Counted from the stretch's first letter, positions 9,070 to 18,209 are shown. The stretch is 64,000 nucleotides of DNA from Streptomyces uncialis (GCF_036250755.1 NZ_CP109583.1:1798001-1862000); one strand, 5' to 3'. Notes: generated by a model from the letters alone, not told the origin. Numbers and translations are program-made.

Positions 9070-10290
9070 ATGGCAACGAGGAGTTGGGCGCGTACGGGCG
9101 CGGTGGGGATCGCCGCGGCGGCGGTCGCGGCGAGCGCGTTCACCGCCCCGGCGGCGGCGCACGGCGACGGCCGGGGGCACGAGGGGACCCAGCGGGCCCT
9201 GGACGGGATCGTGCGTGCGGGCATCCCCGGGGTGACCGGTCAGGTCAGCGACAAGCACGGGGTGTGGAAGGGCGCGTCGGGCGTCGGGAACCTGCGGACG
9301 GGCGCGCCGCGTGGCAAGGACGACCGGTTCCGGATCGCGAGCATCACCAAGACGTTCGTCGCCACCGTGCTGCTCCAGCAGGAGAACGAGGGCCTGCTGC
9401 GACTCGACGACAAGGTGGAGCGGTGGCTGCCGGGTCTGGTGCGGGGCAACGGCCACGACGGGCGGGACATCACCGTGCGCCAGCTGCTGAACCACACGAG
9501 CGGGGTGTTCGACTACCTGGGCGACCCGGACTACCAGCGGGACTACATGTTCGCGCCGAACTACATGAAGAACCGGCTGAAGGACCGGACCCCGCGGGCG
9601 GCCGTGGCGGTCGCGATGAAGCACGCGCCGACGTTCCGGCCGGGCACCGGCTACAGCTACTCCAACACCAACTACGTGCTGGCCGCGCTGGTGATGGAGA
9701 AGGCGGGCGGCCGTTCCTACGAGCGGGAGGTGCGGACGCGGATCATCAAGCCGCTGGGGCTGCGCGGGACGGTCATGCCGGGCACCACCTCCCGTCTGCC
9801 GGACCCGAGCAGCCGCTCGTACTCGAAGCTGTCACCGGAGCCGACCGCGACCAAGGTCTACGACGTCACCCTCCAGAACGGCTCGCAGTCCTGGGCCGAC
9901 GGGGACATGATCTCCAGCGCGGCGGATCTGAATCGCTTCCTCAAGGCGCTGCTGGGCGGCGAGGTGCTGCCCGCGAAGCAGCTCAAGGCGATGAAGACGC
10001 TGGTCCCCGATCCGGACGACCCGTCCACGGGGTACGGTCTCGGGCTCGCGAAGTTCAACACGACCTGCGGGGTGGAGCTGTGGGGCCACAGCGGCGGCTG
10101 GCTCGGCTCGCTGTCACTGGCGGTGACCACGGAGGACGGCGGGCACGCGCTGTCGTACAACCTCAACGGCGACTGGACGGGCGAGGGCATGGCCGAGGTC
10201 GTGGAGGCGGAGTTCTGCGGACAGCGGCCCCCCGCCCGGGGCACCGGGAAGCAGTCGTACGCCGATCCCCGGGGCGCGGCGCTCCGCTGA
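9070..10290 (+). CDS. Secreted serine hydrolase, class C beta-lactamase/DD-peptidase family
   Basis: 406 residues; ATG 9070 follows GAGGAG at 9056-9061. Residues 1-31 form a signal peptide (MATRSWART, then a hydrophobic Ala-rich core ending AAA-H). The active-site triad motifs of the beta-lactamase/D-alanyl-D-alanine carboxypeptidase R61 type are all present: S91-x-x-K94 (SITK), Y197-S-N199 and H340-S-G. It is predicted to be an extracytoplasmic penicillin-recognising hydrolase or esterase. Streptomyces carry many such paralogues, so peptidoglycan trimming is only one option. It converges with the methyltransferase gene 27 bases downstream. Confidence 0.9.
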   Translation: MATRSWARTGAVGIAAAAVAASAFTAPAAAHGDGRGHEGTQRALDGIVRAGIPGVTGQVSDKHGVWKGASGVGNLRTGAPRGKDDRFRIASITKTFVATVLLQQENEGLLRLDDKVERWLPGLVRGNGHDGRDITVRQLLNHTSGVFDYLGDPDYQRDYMFAPNYMKNRLKDRTPRAAVAVAMKHAPTFRPGTGYSYSNTNYVLAALVMEKAGGRSYEREVRTRIIKPLGLRGTVMPGTTSRLPDPSSRSYSKLSPEPTATKVYDVTLQNGSQSWADGDMISSAADLNRFLKALLGGEVLPAKQLKAMKTLVPDPDDPSTGYGLGLAKFNTTCGVELWGHSGGWLGSLSLAVTTEDGGHALSYNLNGDWTGEGMAEVVEAEFCGQRPPARGTGKQSYADPRGAALR

Positions 10291-10317
10291 GCGGCCGAGC
10301 GGGGCTGACGGCGAGGG

Positions 10318-11196
10318 TCAGTCCGGGGCGGCGGGGGTGAACCGGATGTGCTGCCCGCCGTCGCCGACGGTGATCCGGTAGCTGCCGAACCCCGTGGCGG
10401 GGCCGCAGGGTTCGGGACGGCAGGCGATACCGGGGACGGGTCCGCCCTCCGCGTGGCCGTGTCCGTCGCCGACGAGCCGCAGACAGGCGGACCGGCCGAA
10501 CGGGGTGACGAGCGGGGCGACGATCACCCCGCCCGGTGCCAGCTGGTCGACCCAGCTCTGCGGCACCCGTCCGACGGCCACGGTCGAGAGGATGCGGTCG
10601 TACGGGGCGCGGGGCGCGTACCCGTGGGCGCCGTCACCGGTGACGACCTTGGGGCGGATGCCCAGTTCATGGAGACGGCCGCCCGCGCGGACGGCGAGCT
10701 GCGCGTCGATCTCCATGGTGACGAGCCGGTCGGCGCCGACCCGTCCGGCGAGGAGCGCGGCGTCGTAGCCGGAGCCGGTGCCGATCTCCAGGACCCGGTC
10801 GTCGACCTGCGGGTCGAGGTGGTGGATCATCCCGGCGACGGTGAGCGGCGCGGACATCCCGGAGTCGAAGTCCTCCTCGCGCACCCCGTCGCCGGGCCGG
10901 TCGGTGCCCGGGGCGACCCGGGTCACCAGCCCCGCGGCGGCGGTGTACACGGCGTTCAGCCACACCCCGGGGGCCTTGGCCCGGTCCAGCGCCGGGCACC
11001 GTCCGTCCTCCGGACGCGGATAGGGCCACCAGACCCGCTCCGGGACGAAGTGCTCACGGGGCACGGCGAGGAACACCCGGCGCAGCCAGGCCCGCTCGTG
11101 GAACGCGCCCCGCGGGTCGAGCCGGTCGATCTCGGCGGCACAGCGCTGCCGCAGCGTCCCGGCGCTCACCGGTGCGGTGGGCTCCGCGGCGGTCAC
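10318..11196 (-). CDS. Protein-L-isoaspartate O-methyltransferase-like SAM methyltransferase
   Basis: About 292 residues from GTG 11196; another in-frame GTG is at 11169 and neither has a strong ribosome binding site, so the start is uncertain. MSAPLTVAGMIHHLD (substrate lid), VLEIGTGSGYDAALLA (SAM-binding motif I) and YDRILSTVAVGRVPQSW match the PCMT family. The N-terminal ~90 residues (LRQRCAAEIDRL, FVPERVWWPY) are those of actinobacterial stand-alone PCMT-like proteins. Some relatives act in peptide natural-product maturation and others in protein repair; nothing nearby decides between them. The upstream region runs into repeat cluster B. Confidence 0.8.
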   Translation of the reverse strand: MTAAEPTAPVSAGTLRQRCAAEIDRLDPRGAFHERAWLRRVFLAVPREHFVPERVWWPYPRPEDGRCPALDRAKAPGVWLNAVYTAAAGLVTRVAPGTDRPGDGVREEDFDSGMSAPLTVAGMIHHLDPQVDDRVLEIGTGSGYDAALLAGRVGADRLVTMEIDAQLAVRAGGRLHELGIRPKVVTGDGAHGYAPRAPYDRILSTVAVGRVPQSWVDQLAPGGVIVAPLVTPFGRSACLRLVGDGHGHAEGGPVPGIACRPEPCGPATGFGSYRITVGDGGQHIRFTPAAPD

Positions 11197-11439
11197 CGGC
11201 CGGCCCCGGTCGCCGCCCGGTGCGGTGGAGGTGCCGCCGGGGCGCGGGCGTCCCGGCGGACGGTCGGCGGCTGCGCTCCGGCGTCCATGGGCCCAGTCTG
11301 GCCATCCGGCTGCCGGGCCGCCAGCGGGAGGGGACACGGGTCTGTTCGTGCCGCCCGGGCCCGGTGACGTACCCGATGTCGACACCGGTAGGGGTTGCGA
11401 CGTAGATTCCGCACCCCTCCTGTACACACCGCCCCCGCT

Positions 11440-11790
11440 CCGCACCCCGGGGTCCGGACCTGTGCCCGCACTTGTCCCTGCGCGGGCCTTTCGGGGGTGC
11501 GCGGTTCCCCGCGCCCCTTTCGGGGCACCCCTGACGCGGCGTGCGTCCTCCCGCAGCCGGGCACCCGGAGAAGCGGGAGCCCCAAAGGGGCGCGGGGAAC
11601 TGCGCGAAGACGAGGGCCGACCCGCACCCGAAGAACAGCGGACGGGGCAGCGTCCAGGGGCGCGGGGAACCGCGCACCCACGAACGACCCGCACGGGAAC
11701 AAGTACGGGCGCAGGTCCGAACCCAGGGCCGCGACGAGCAAGTACGGCACCAGGAACAAGTACCGGCACCGGAGGACCTGCGAAGCGCGA
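11440..11790. repeat. Repeat cluster B: three units, opposing orientations
   Basis: One unit near 11493 reads in the GCGCGGTTCCCCGCGCCCC sense and two near 11584 and 11655 read in the GGGGCGCGGGGAACTGCGC or near sense, with the spacer text ACCCGCACGGGAAC. It is the same family as cluster A. The interval between the methyltransferase and the DUF6158-like gene holds no other feature I can support. Confidence 0.75.
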
Positions 11791-11800
11791 GCGAAGGCGA

Positions 11801-12034
11801 CTAGCTCAGAGCCACGTCGCGCTCCCGCGCCCCCTCCCGCGTACGCCCCCGCGCGACCGGCCGCCGGGGATGCCTGCGCAGATACTCCCCCTCCAGCTGA
11901 GCCATCCGCAGATTGTGCGCCCGCAGCGCGTCGTTGGAACCGTGCAGGAGGGTGTCATGACGGGTCCGGTGAATGGTGTCCAGCTCCCGCATCAGCTGCT
12001 GGTCATCCAGACGCGCGGGATCGACTCCGGCCAT
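11801..12034 (-). CDS. Small conserved protein, DUF6158-like
   Basis: 77 residues from ATG 12034. The body (VDPARLDDQQLMRELDTIHR, then RHDTLLHGSNDALRAHNLRM, then LEGEYLRRHP) is a charged, mostly helical sequence that I recognise as a small family conserved in Streptomyces, probably DUF6158. There is no signal peptide or membrane segment, and no function is known. The gene follows the ABC-F gene on the same strand after a hairpin, and its 3' end abuts repeat cluster B. Confidence 0.8.
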   Translation of the reverse strand: MAGVDPARLDDQQLMRELDTIHRTRHDTLLHGSNDALRAHNLRMAQLEGEYLRRHPRRPVARGRTREGARERDVALS

Positions 12035-12210
12035 GGCGGCACCCCACTCCTGTCGTGTCGCGTTCTCCTCCCACTGTCCCCGCTGGACCGCCCCGCCGCC
12101 TGTCGGAGCCCGGCAGGCACGGACGCGCACGGGCCGCGCACAGCAGACACCCCGGAGCACACGGGTGCACAGGTGTGCACGGGAGACACCCGGGGAGCCC
12201 GCAGGAAGAT

Positions 12211-12228
12211 CCCCGGACGGGCCCGGGG
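12211..12228 (-). terminator. Hairpin directly after the ABC-F stop codon
   Basis: Arms CCCCGG and CCGGGG with a 6-base loop begin at the base next to the stop codon. It probably ends the ABC-F transcript. Confidence 0.5.
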
Positions 12229-13848
12229 TCAGCGGGCCCGGGTCACCCTGCGTTCGTCCCACACGGGCTCCTGGCTCTCCCGGACCCGGCCGTCGCTGCC
12301 GAACACCAGGAACCGGTCGAACGCACGCGCGAACCACCGGTCGTGCGTGACCGCCAGCACCGTGCCGTCGAATGCCTCCAGCCCTTCCTGAAGGGCCTCG
12401 GCCGACTCCAGGTCGAGGTTGTCCGTGGGCTCGTCGAGGAGCAGCGCGGTGGCGCCCGCCAGTTCCAGCAGCAGGATCTGGAAGCGGGCCTGCTGGCCGC
12501 CGGACAGCCGGTCGAAGGACTGCTCGGCCTGGGCGGTCAGCTCGTAGCGCCGCAGCAGCGACATCGCCGCGCCCCGGTCCCTGGCGTGCTCGCGCCACAG
12601 GATGTCGAGCAGGGGGCGGCCCTCCAGCTCGGGATGGGCGTGGGTCTGGGCGAAGTGGCCGGGCACCACCCGGGCACCGAGCTTCCAGTCGCCGGTGTGG
12701 GCGACGTCGCCCCCGGCGAGCAGCCGCAGGAAGTGGGACTTGCCGGAGCCGTTGGAGCCGAGGACGGCGACCCGTTCCCCGTAGAAGACCTCCAGGTCGA
12801 AGGGCTGCATCAGCCCGGTCAGCTCCAGGCCCTCGACGGTGACCGCGCGCAGCCCGGTGCGCCCGCCGCGCAGCCGCATCCGGATGTCCTGCTCACGGGG
12901 CGGCTCCGGCGGGGGTCCGGCCTCCTCGAACTTGCGGAGCCGGGTCTGGGCGGCCTTGTAGCGGGAGGCCAGCTCATGGCTGATCTCGGCGGCCTGCCGG
13001 AGGCTGAGGACGAGCTTCTTGAGCTGGGCGTGCTTCTCGTCCCAGCGGCGGCGCAGCTCCTCGAACCGGGCGAACCGGTCGCGGCGGGCCTCGTGGAAGG
13101 TGGCGAAGCCGCCGCCGTGGACCCAGGCGTCGGCCCCGGCCGGGCCGGGTTCCACGCTGACGATGCGCTCGGCGGAGCGGGCGAGCAGTTCACGGTCGTG
13201 GGAGACGAACAGGACCGTCTTGCGGGTCTCCCGCAGGCGCTCCTCCAGCCAGCGCTTGCCGGGGACGTCGAGGTAGTTGTCCGGCTCGTCGAGGAGCAGT
13301 ACCTCGTCGGTGCCGCGCAGCAGCGCTTCGAGGACGAGACGCTTCTGTTCGCCGCCGCTGAGGGTCCGTACCTCGCGCCACTGGGCGCGCTCGTAGGGGA
13401 CGCCGAGCGCGGCCATGGTGCACATGTCCCACAGGGTCTCGGCCTCGTAGCCGCGGGCCTCGGCCCAGTCGGACAGGGCCTGCGCGTACTTGAGCTGGGC
13501 GGCCTCGTCGTCCACGGTCAGGATGCCGTGCTCGGCGCGGTCGACGGCCTGGGCGGCGGCGCGGATGCGGGGGGTGGCGACGGAGACCAGGAGGTCCCGG
13601 ACGGTCGTCTCGTCGCGTACCGAGCCGACGAACTGGCGCATCACCCCGAGGCCGCCGCTGACGCTCACGGTCCCGCCGTGCGGTTTCAGCTCGCCGGAGA
13701 TCAGCTTGAGCAGGGTGGTCTTGCCCGCGCCGTTGGGGCCGACCAGTGCGACGGTGGCGCCCTCGCCCACCCGGAACGAGACATCGCCGAGCAGGGTCCT
13801 CCCGTCGGGGAGGTGGTATTCGAGATGCGCGGCTTCCAGATGACCCAT
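12229..13848 (-). CDS. ABC-F family ATP-binding cassette protein
   Basis: 539 residues with two ABC domains and no membrane segments. Domain 1 has Walker A GPNGAGKTT, signature LSGGEQ and Walker B LLLDEPDNYLDVPG. A charged linker (RRDRFARFEELRRRWDEKH and following) joins it to domain 2 with GSNGSGKS, LSGGQQ and LLLDEPTDNLDL. ABC-F proteins bind the ribosome E site and act in translation control or antibiotic resistance; which applies here cannot be told. ATG 13848 is used because relatives begin MGHLEAAHLEY; an in-frame ATG three codons earlier (13857) is possible. It is divergent from the PAP2-kinase gene. Confidence 0.9.
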   Translation of the reverse strand: MGHLEAAHLEYHLPDGRTLLGDVSFRVGEGATVALVGPNGAGKTTLLKLISGELKPHGGTVSVSGGLGVMRQFVGSVRDETTVRDLLVSVATPRIRAAAQAVDRAEHGILTVDDEAAQLKYAQALSDWAEARGYEAETLWDMCTMAALGVPYERAQWREVRTLSGGEQKRLVLEALLRGTDEVLLLDEPDNYLDVPGKRWLEERLRETRKTVLFVSHDRELLARSAERIVSVEPGPAGADAWVHGGGFATFHEARRDRFARFEELRRRWDEKHAQLKKLVLSLRQAAEISHELASRYKAAQTRLRKFEEAGPPPEPPREQDIRMRLRGGRTGLRAVTVEGLELTGLMQPFDLEVFYGERVAVLGSNGSGKSHFLRLLAGGDVAHTGDWKLGARVVPGHFAQTHAHPELEGRPLLDILWREHARDRGAAMSLLRRYELTAQAEQSFDRLSGGQQARFQILLLELAGATALLLDEPTDNLDLESAEALQEGLEAFDGTVLAVTHDRWFARAFDRFLVFGSDGRVRESQEPVWDERRVTRAR

Positions 13849-13938
13849 GTCCCGCATTCTGGCGGGCACCCGGGGGACGTGTCCAAGCGGTTTTCCCTGG
13901 TGCGGGATCTTCGGAGCGGGAGTGGGTAGGCGACAGCA

Positions 13939-15735
13939 ATGCGTTCTGATCAGAGGTTGAGCGGTCCCGGAGCGGGCCCCGGGGGTCCGGCGCGCCGCGC
14001 CGGCCGTGCGGTGTACGAGCGGCTGCGCGGTGGGCCCGGGGTGCTCGGGGCCGGTGGGGGGCGCGCGGCGGTGCCGGTGGCGGTGGCCGGGCTGCCCCTG
14101 GCCCCTGAGGTGGTCCAGGGGCTGCGGGAGCTGCCGCGCACGCTGCGTGGCCTGCCGGACGGGCTGCGTGGGCTGCCGGAGGGGTTGCGTGGGCTGCCGG
14201 ACGGGCTGCGCGAGGTACCCGGCGGGCTGCGGGGCCTGGCGGCGCGGATGTCGGGCGCCTCGGGAGGGCCGGTCACGGACGCGGGCGGCACGGGCCGTTT
14301 GTCGGCCGTGGACACCAAGCTGTTCCAGGCGGTGGCCACGCATCACTGGCCGTACGGCGACCGGGTGCTGCCGGTGCTGAGCCGCTGCGCCAACCACGGG
14401 GTGCTGTGGGGCGCGGTCGCGGCGGGGCTGGCGCTGACCAGCTCGCCCCGGGCGCGCCGGGGCGCGGTGCGGGGCATGGCGTCGCTCGCCGTGGCGTCGG
14501 CGACGATCAACACCCTCGGCAAGCGGTCGGTGCGGCGGGCCCGGCCGATACTGGACGCGGTCCCGGTGGTGCGGCAGCTGAAGCGCCAGCCGATCACCAC
14601 GTCGTTCCCGTCGGGGCACGCGGCGTCGGCCGCGGCCTTCGCGACGGGGGTCGCGCTGGAGTCCCGGGGCTGGGGCGCGGTGGTCGCCCCGATCGCGTTC
14701 TCGGTGGCGTTCTCGCGGGTGTACACCGGGGTGCACTACCCCGGTGACGTACTGGCGGGCGCGGCGCTCGGGGTGGGTGCCGCGTTCGCGGTGCGGGGTC
14801 TGGTGCCGACCCGGGACCAGATGCCGTCGCCGGGCCGTCCGATGGTGGACGCGCCGTCGCTGCCCGGCGGGCGGGGGCTGGTGATGGTGGTGAACACCGG
14901 GGCCGGGACCCCGGACCGGGTGCGGGTGCTGCGGGACGCGCTGCCGCTGGTGGAGATCGTGGAGACGACCGGTCCCGACCTGGAGCAGGAGCTGGAGAAG
15001 GCTGCGGCGCGCGCGGTGGCGCTCGGGGTGTGCGGCGGCGACGGCACGGTGAACGCGGCGGCGACGACCGCGCTGAAGCACGGGCTGCCGCTGGCGGTGC
15101 TGCCCGGTGGCACCCTGAACCACTTCTCGTACGACCTGGGGGTCGAGGACCCGCGGGACCTGGTGCGGGCGGTGGAGCGCGGTGACGCGGTCGCCGTGGA
15201 CGTGGGCCGGTTCCGGTCCTCCGGGGCGGACGGCACCTCGGGGATCTTCCTGAACACCTTCAGTCTCGGTGTGTACCCGGAGCTGGTGCACGAGCGGGAG
15301 CGCTGGTCGGGCCGGATCGGCGGCCGTCTCGCGGACGTGGTCGCCGCCTTCCATGTACGGCGTCGCGGACGGCCGCTGCGCGCGGTCGTGGACGGCAAGC
15401 AGCGGGCGCTGTGGCTGCTGTTCGCGGGCAACTGCACCTATCGCCGGATGGGGCTGACCGCGGGCCGGCGGGCCGATCTGGCGGACGGAGTGCTGGACGT
15501 ACGGGCGGTGCACGGTGGCCGGTGGCCCGGGGTGCGGCTGCTGGGCGCGGCGCTGTCGGGGCCGCTGTCCCGGTCGCCGTTCCACGCGGCGGTGCGGCGC
15601 GTGCGGCTGCGGGTCGACGGCGTCGCGCCGGGGACCCAGCTGGCGTACGACGGGGAGATCGGTCCGTGCGGTCCGGTGCTGCGACTCGACAAGCTGCACG
15701 AGGCGCTGACGGTGTACCGGCCGCTGAGCCTGTGA
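13939..15735 (+). CDS. PAP2 phosphatase-diacylglycerol kinase fusion membrane protein
   Basis: 598 residues. Residues 1-100 are Gly/Pro/Leu-rich with a repeated LRGLPDG/LRGLPEG heptad. Residues ~110-280 are a PAP2 lipid phosphatase with hydrophobic helices and the three active-site motifs KRSVRRARP, SFPSGHAAS and SRVYTGVHYPGD. Residues ~300-598 are a diacylglycerol/sphingosine kinase catalytic domain with VNTGAG, CGGDGTVNAA and LPGGTLNHF. The protein unites a lipid phosphate phosphatase with a lipid kinase, so it may interconvert or remodel phosphatidate or prenyl phosphates at the membrane. ATG 13939 has a weak GTGGGTAGG upstream. Confidence 0.88.
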   Translation: MRSDQRLSGPGAGPGGPARRAGRAVYERLRGGPGVLGAGGGRAAVPVAVAGLPLAPEVVQGLRELPRTLRGLPDGLRGLPEGLRGLPDGLREVPGGLRGLAARMSGASGGPVTDAGGTGRLSAVDTKLFQAVATHHWPYGDRVLPVLSRCANHGVLWGAVAAGLALTSSPRARRGAVRGMASLAVASATINTLGKRSVRRARPILDAVPVVRQLKRQPITTSFPSGHAASAAAFATGVALESRGWGAVVAPIAFSVAFSRVYTGVHYPGDVLAGAALGVGAAFAVRGLVPTRDQMPSPGRPMVDAPSLPGGRGLVMVVNTGAGTPDRVRVLRDALPLVEIVETTGPDLEQELEKAAARAVALGVCGGDGTVNAAATTALKHGLPLAVLPGGTLNHFSYDLGVEDPRDLVRAVERGDAVAVDVGRFRSSGADGTSGIFLNTFSLGVYPELVHERERWSGRIGGRLADVVAAFHVRRRGRPLRAVVDGKQRALWLLFAGNCTYRRMGLTAGRRADLADGVLDVRAVHGGRWPGVRLLGAALSGPLSRSPFHAAVRRVRLRVDGVAPGTQLAYDGEIGPCGPVLRLDKLHEALTVYRPLSL

Positions 15736-15765
15736 GACGCCCCCTCCCCCTCGTCCCGAATATCA

Positions 15766-15778
15766 AGACGGTTCGTCT
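15766..15778. promoter_or_regulatory. Palindrome AGACGGTTCGTCT, candidate operator
   Basis: A perfect 13 bp inverted repeat (AGACG-GTT-CGTCT) lies 157 bases before the SAM methyltransferase start and just after the PAP2-kinase stop. The shape suits a TetR-type binding site, but no regulator is adjacent. Confidence 0.35.
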
Positions 15779-15935
15779 CAGCATCTGACCTGAGGCGTAC
15801 GGTGACGGAACGGTCCGCAGTGTCGCGCCGCGGGCCTTTTCCGTGTGGTGCGCGGATCACCGGCGCGGGTGGGCGGAGCGGTCCGCGTACCGGCCGGCCG
15901 CGGCCGTGGGACAGCCGAGGGACAGGGGATCCACC

Positions 15936-16745
15936 ATGCCGAAGGACACCGCCGTCTACACGCACGGCCATCACGAGTCCGTGCTCCGCTCGCACACCTG
16001 GCGGACCGCGGCGAACTCGGCGGCCTATCTGATCGGGTCGCTCACCCCCGGGGCGGCCGTCCTGGACATCGGCTGCGGCCCCGGCACCATCACCGCCGAT
16101 CTGGCCGCCCTGGTGCCCGGGGGCCGGGTCACCGGGATCGACCGGGCCCCGGAGATCCTGGACCAGGCCCGCGCCACCGCCGCCGGGCGCGGCCTGGACA
16201 ACACGGACTTCGCCGTCGGTGACGTCCAGGAGCTCGCCTACCCGGACGACTCGTTCGACGTCGTGCACGCCCACCAGGTGCTCCAGCATGTGGGCGACCC
16301 GGTGCGCGCGCTGCGCGAGATGCGGCGCGTCACCCGGCCCGGCGGGCTGGTGGCGGTCCGGGACGCCGACTACGCGGCCATGACCTGGTACCCGGCGTCC
16401 CCGGGGCTGGACATCTGGCTGGACCTGTACGAGAGGGTGGCGCGCGCGGGCGGCGGCGAACCGGACGCGGGACGGCGGCTCAAGTCCTGGGCGCTGGCCG
16501 CCGGATTCACCCGGATCACCGCGACGACCAGCACCTGGTGCTTCGCCACCGACGAGGAACGCGCCTGGTGGGGCGGGCTGTGGGCGGACCGCACGGTCGC
16601 CTCGGGGTACGCCCGACTGGCCGTCGAGGGCGGCCACACCGACCGCGCGGGCCTGGACGCGGCGGCCGGGGCGTGGCGGGAGTGGACTGCCGCGCCCGAC
16701 GGCTGGTTCTCCGTACTGCACGGCGAGATCCTGTGCCGGGTGTGA
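15936..16745 (+). CDS. Class I SAM-dependent methyltransferase
   Basis: 269 residues; ATG 15936 with AGGGG eight bases upstream. Motif I is VLDIGCGPGTITADLA, followed by an acidic strand end (GIDRAPEIL), VGDVQELAYPDDSFDVVHAHQVLQHV and LREMRRVTRPGGLVAVRD, the standard UbiE/COQ5-like (Methyltransf_11/25) layout. The C-terminal half (WWGGLWADR and neighbours) is specific to an actinobacterial subgroup. It should methylate a small molecule, and the substrate is unknown. It stands alone between the lipid enzyme and a tiny membrane protein. Confidence 0.88.
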   Translation: MPKDTAVYTHGHHESVLRSHTWRTAANSAAYLIGSLTPGAAVLDIGCGPGTITADLAALVPGGRVTGIDRAPEILDQARATAAGRGLDNTDFAVGDVQELAYPDDSFDVVHAHQVLQHVGDPVRALREMRRVTRPGGLVAVRDADYAAMTWYPASPGLDIWLDLYERVARAGGGEPDAGRRLKSWALAAGFTRITATTSTWCFATDEERAWWGGLWADRTVASGYARLAVEGGHTDRAGLDAAAGAWREWTAAPDGWFSVLHGEILCRV

Positions 16746-16821
16746 GGGGCGGCACCTTCGCGAACCGAAGGGGTGTAGGTCCGGGGTTCGGGGACAAACG
16801 GAGCTCAGGAGGTACACACTG

Positions 16822-16992
16822 ATGGTTCCCATCCTGGTGGTTCTGCTGCTGGCCCTGTTGCTCTTCGGACTCGGCTTCGCGGTGAAGGTGCTCTGGTACA
16901 TCGCCGTGGCGGTCCTGGTGATCTGGCTGCTCGGCTTCCTGCTCCGCAGCACGGGCGCGGGCGGCGCCCGTTCGCGCTGGTACCGCTGGTAG
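16822..16992 (+). CDS. Very small hydrophobic membrane protein
   Basis: 56 residues; ATG 16822 preceded by a strong AGGAGG at the right distance. Two hydrophobic stretches (PILVVLLLALLLFGLGFAV and WYIAVAVLVIWLLGFLL) are followed by a basic, Arg/Trp/Tyr-rich tail SRWYRW. Proteins of this size and pattern are common in Streptomyces and are usually annotated 'hydrophobic protein'. I know no function. It is easily missed because of its length, but the ribosome binding site and codon use support it. Confidence 0.8.
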   Translation: MVPILVVLLLALLLFGLGFAVKVLWYIAVAVLVIWLLGFLLRSTGAGGARSRWYRW

Positions 16993-17085
16993 CGCCCCCG
17001 GCAAGATTCAAGGCAGCACCCCGGCCCGGGGACCGTACGCGGTCCCCGGGCCGTGCCGTGCGCGCCCCGGGACGCGCGGGCCCGG

Positions 17086-17859
17086 TCAGCCGGAACCGTA
17101 GGGGGCGGGGGTGAACGAGTACGGCGCCCAGGGTCCGCTCAGCGACACCACCGCCCCCGGACACCGCTCCCTGAACCGCTCCACCCGTTCCACGAACTCC
17201 TCGGACAGCGAACGATGCACCAGATACGCCGCGTTCAGCAGCACCGGTTCCCCACGGCGGGACGGTTCCCCACCGCCGAACGGTTCCCCGCCACCGGAAG
17301 GCAGCCCGGTTCCGGAGGGTTCCCCGCCGCGAGTGGCCGGGGCGGCGCGCGGCACCTCGCTGTCACCGGGCGCGAGCGACCGGGACCGGGCGGCCATGGC
17401 CGAGAGATCCGTGTGCAGCCGCCGCCCGAGGCCCTCCCCGCTCTCCCCCGCGCTCCCGGAAGGGGTCGCGCCGGTGACCGTGACCCCCCATTCCACATGC
17501 CCGTCAAGGGCGGTGAGCGCCTCCTGGAGCAGTTCGCCCCCCTCCTCCAGCATCACGCGGACCGCGCTGTCGTCCGGGAACACCGTCGCCGGGCGCAGCG
17601 GGAGCGGGGTGGTGACCGTGGTGAGGGCGGCCACCACCGCCTCATGGGCCCGGGTCAGGGCGTCCCGCCACGCCGGGTCGGCGAGCCGGTCGCGCAGCGG
17701 CCCCGGGGCGAAGTCCCGGGCGGGGACGACGCTGACGACCGCGACGAGGGGGCCGTGCCGCAGCCGCTTGGGCGGGGCGCCCGCGACACCCCCCAGTTCG
17801 GCCTGGAGCGGGGTGTCCCAGGGACGGCACACGGCGTACACGTAGCGCGGATCGGTCAT
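17086..17859 (-). CDS. GvpL/GvpF family gas vesicle protein, solitary
   Basis: 257 residues; ATG 17859 with GGGAACC nearby. Family landmarks are all present: YVYAVCRPWD at the start, a conserved LPLRPATVFPDD, VEWGVTVTG, LNAAYLVHRSLSEEF and the closing VSLSGPWAPYSF. A low-complexity insert of GGEP repeats (about residues 177-207) sits in the usual variable loop. GvpL/F proteins are minor gas-vesicle components. No gvpA, gvpJ or other gvp gene is present in the window, so it is either a detached member or has taken on another role, as is common for Streptomyces. Confidence 0.85.
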   Translation of the reverse strand: MTDPRYVYAVCRPWDTPLQAELGGVAGAPPKRLRHGPLVAVVSVVPARDFAPGPLRDRLADPAWRDALTRAHEAVVAALTTVTTPLPLRPATVFPDDSAVRVMLEEGGELLQEALTALDGHVEWGVTVTGATPSGSAGESGEGLGRRLHTDLSAMAARSRSLAPGDSEVPRAAPATRGGEPSGTGLPSGGGEPFGGGEPSRRGEPVLLNAAYLVHRSLSEEFVERVERFRERCPGAVVSLSGPWAPYSFTPAPYGSG

Positions 17860-18209
17860 GGTTCCCAGCCTTCCCCGGACTTCGGTGCGGGCCGGTGCTT
17901 CCCGGCCCGGCGGCGCGTTCCCCGGTCCGAGGACCAGCCGATCGGGTTACTCCGCCCCGCCGACCGGTCCCGCCGGGCGCCGCCTCCCCCGGCTACCCCG
18001 TCGGCGGCGGCTCTACCTGCGGGTGCCGGCCGGGTCGGTGCGAAAGCCCGCCAGGTCGGTGCGGGGCCGGGACGGGGGTGCTCCGGGAGGCGGGTTCCGC
18101 GTGCCCGGGGGAATCGCCTCCCGACGTCCCCCGGCGTCCCGTCGTAGGCGGCGGGGGCTTCGTGGTGAAACGATCACCTGCGGGGAACGGCCCGACTACG
18201 CTCGTCGGT
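17860..18209. other. Intergenic region, no gene seen
   Basis: 350 bases between the divergent GvpL/F and VOC genes. No open frame with convincing codon use or motif is present. The last 15 bases contain the putative -10 box of the VOC gene. Confidence 0.4.
18197..18202 (+). promoter_or_regulatory. -10 box TACGCT placed for a leaderless mRNA
   Basis: TACGCT ends 7 bases before the ATG at 18210 and there is no ribosome binding site. This spacing puts the transcription start at or next to the start codon. The -35 region is weak. Confidence 0.45.

Noticed and set aside
11395..13929. Plus-strand 844-codon open frame opposite the ABC-F gene
   Set aside because: Antisense of a clear ABC-F ATPase and partly made of repeat cluster B.
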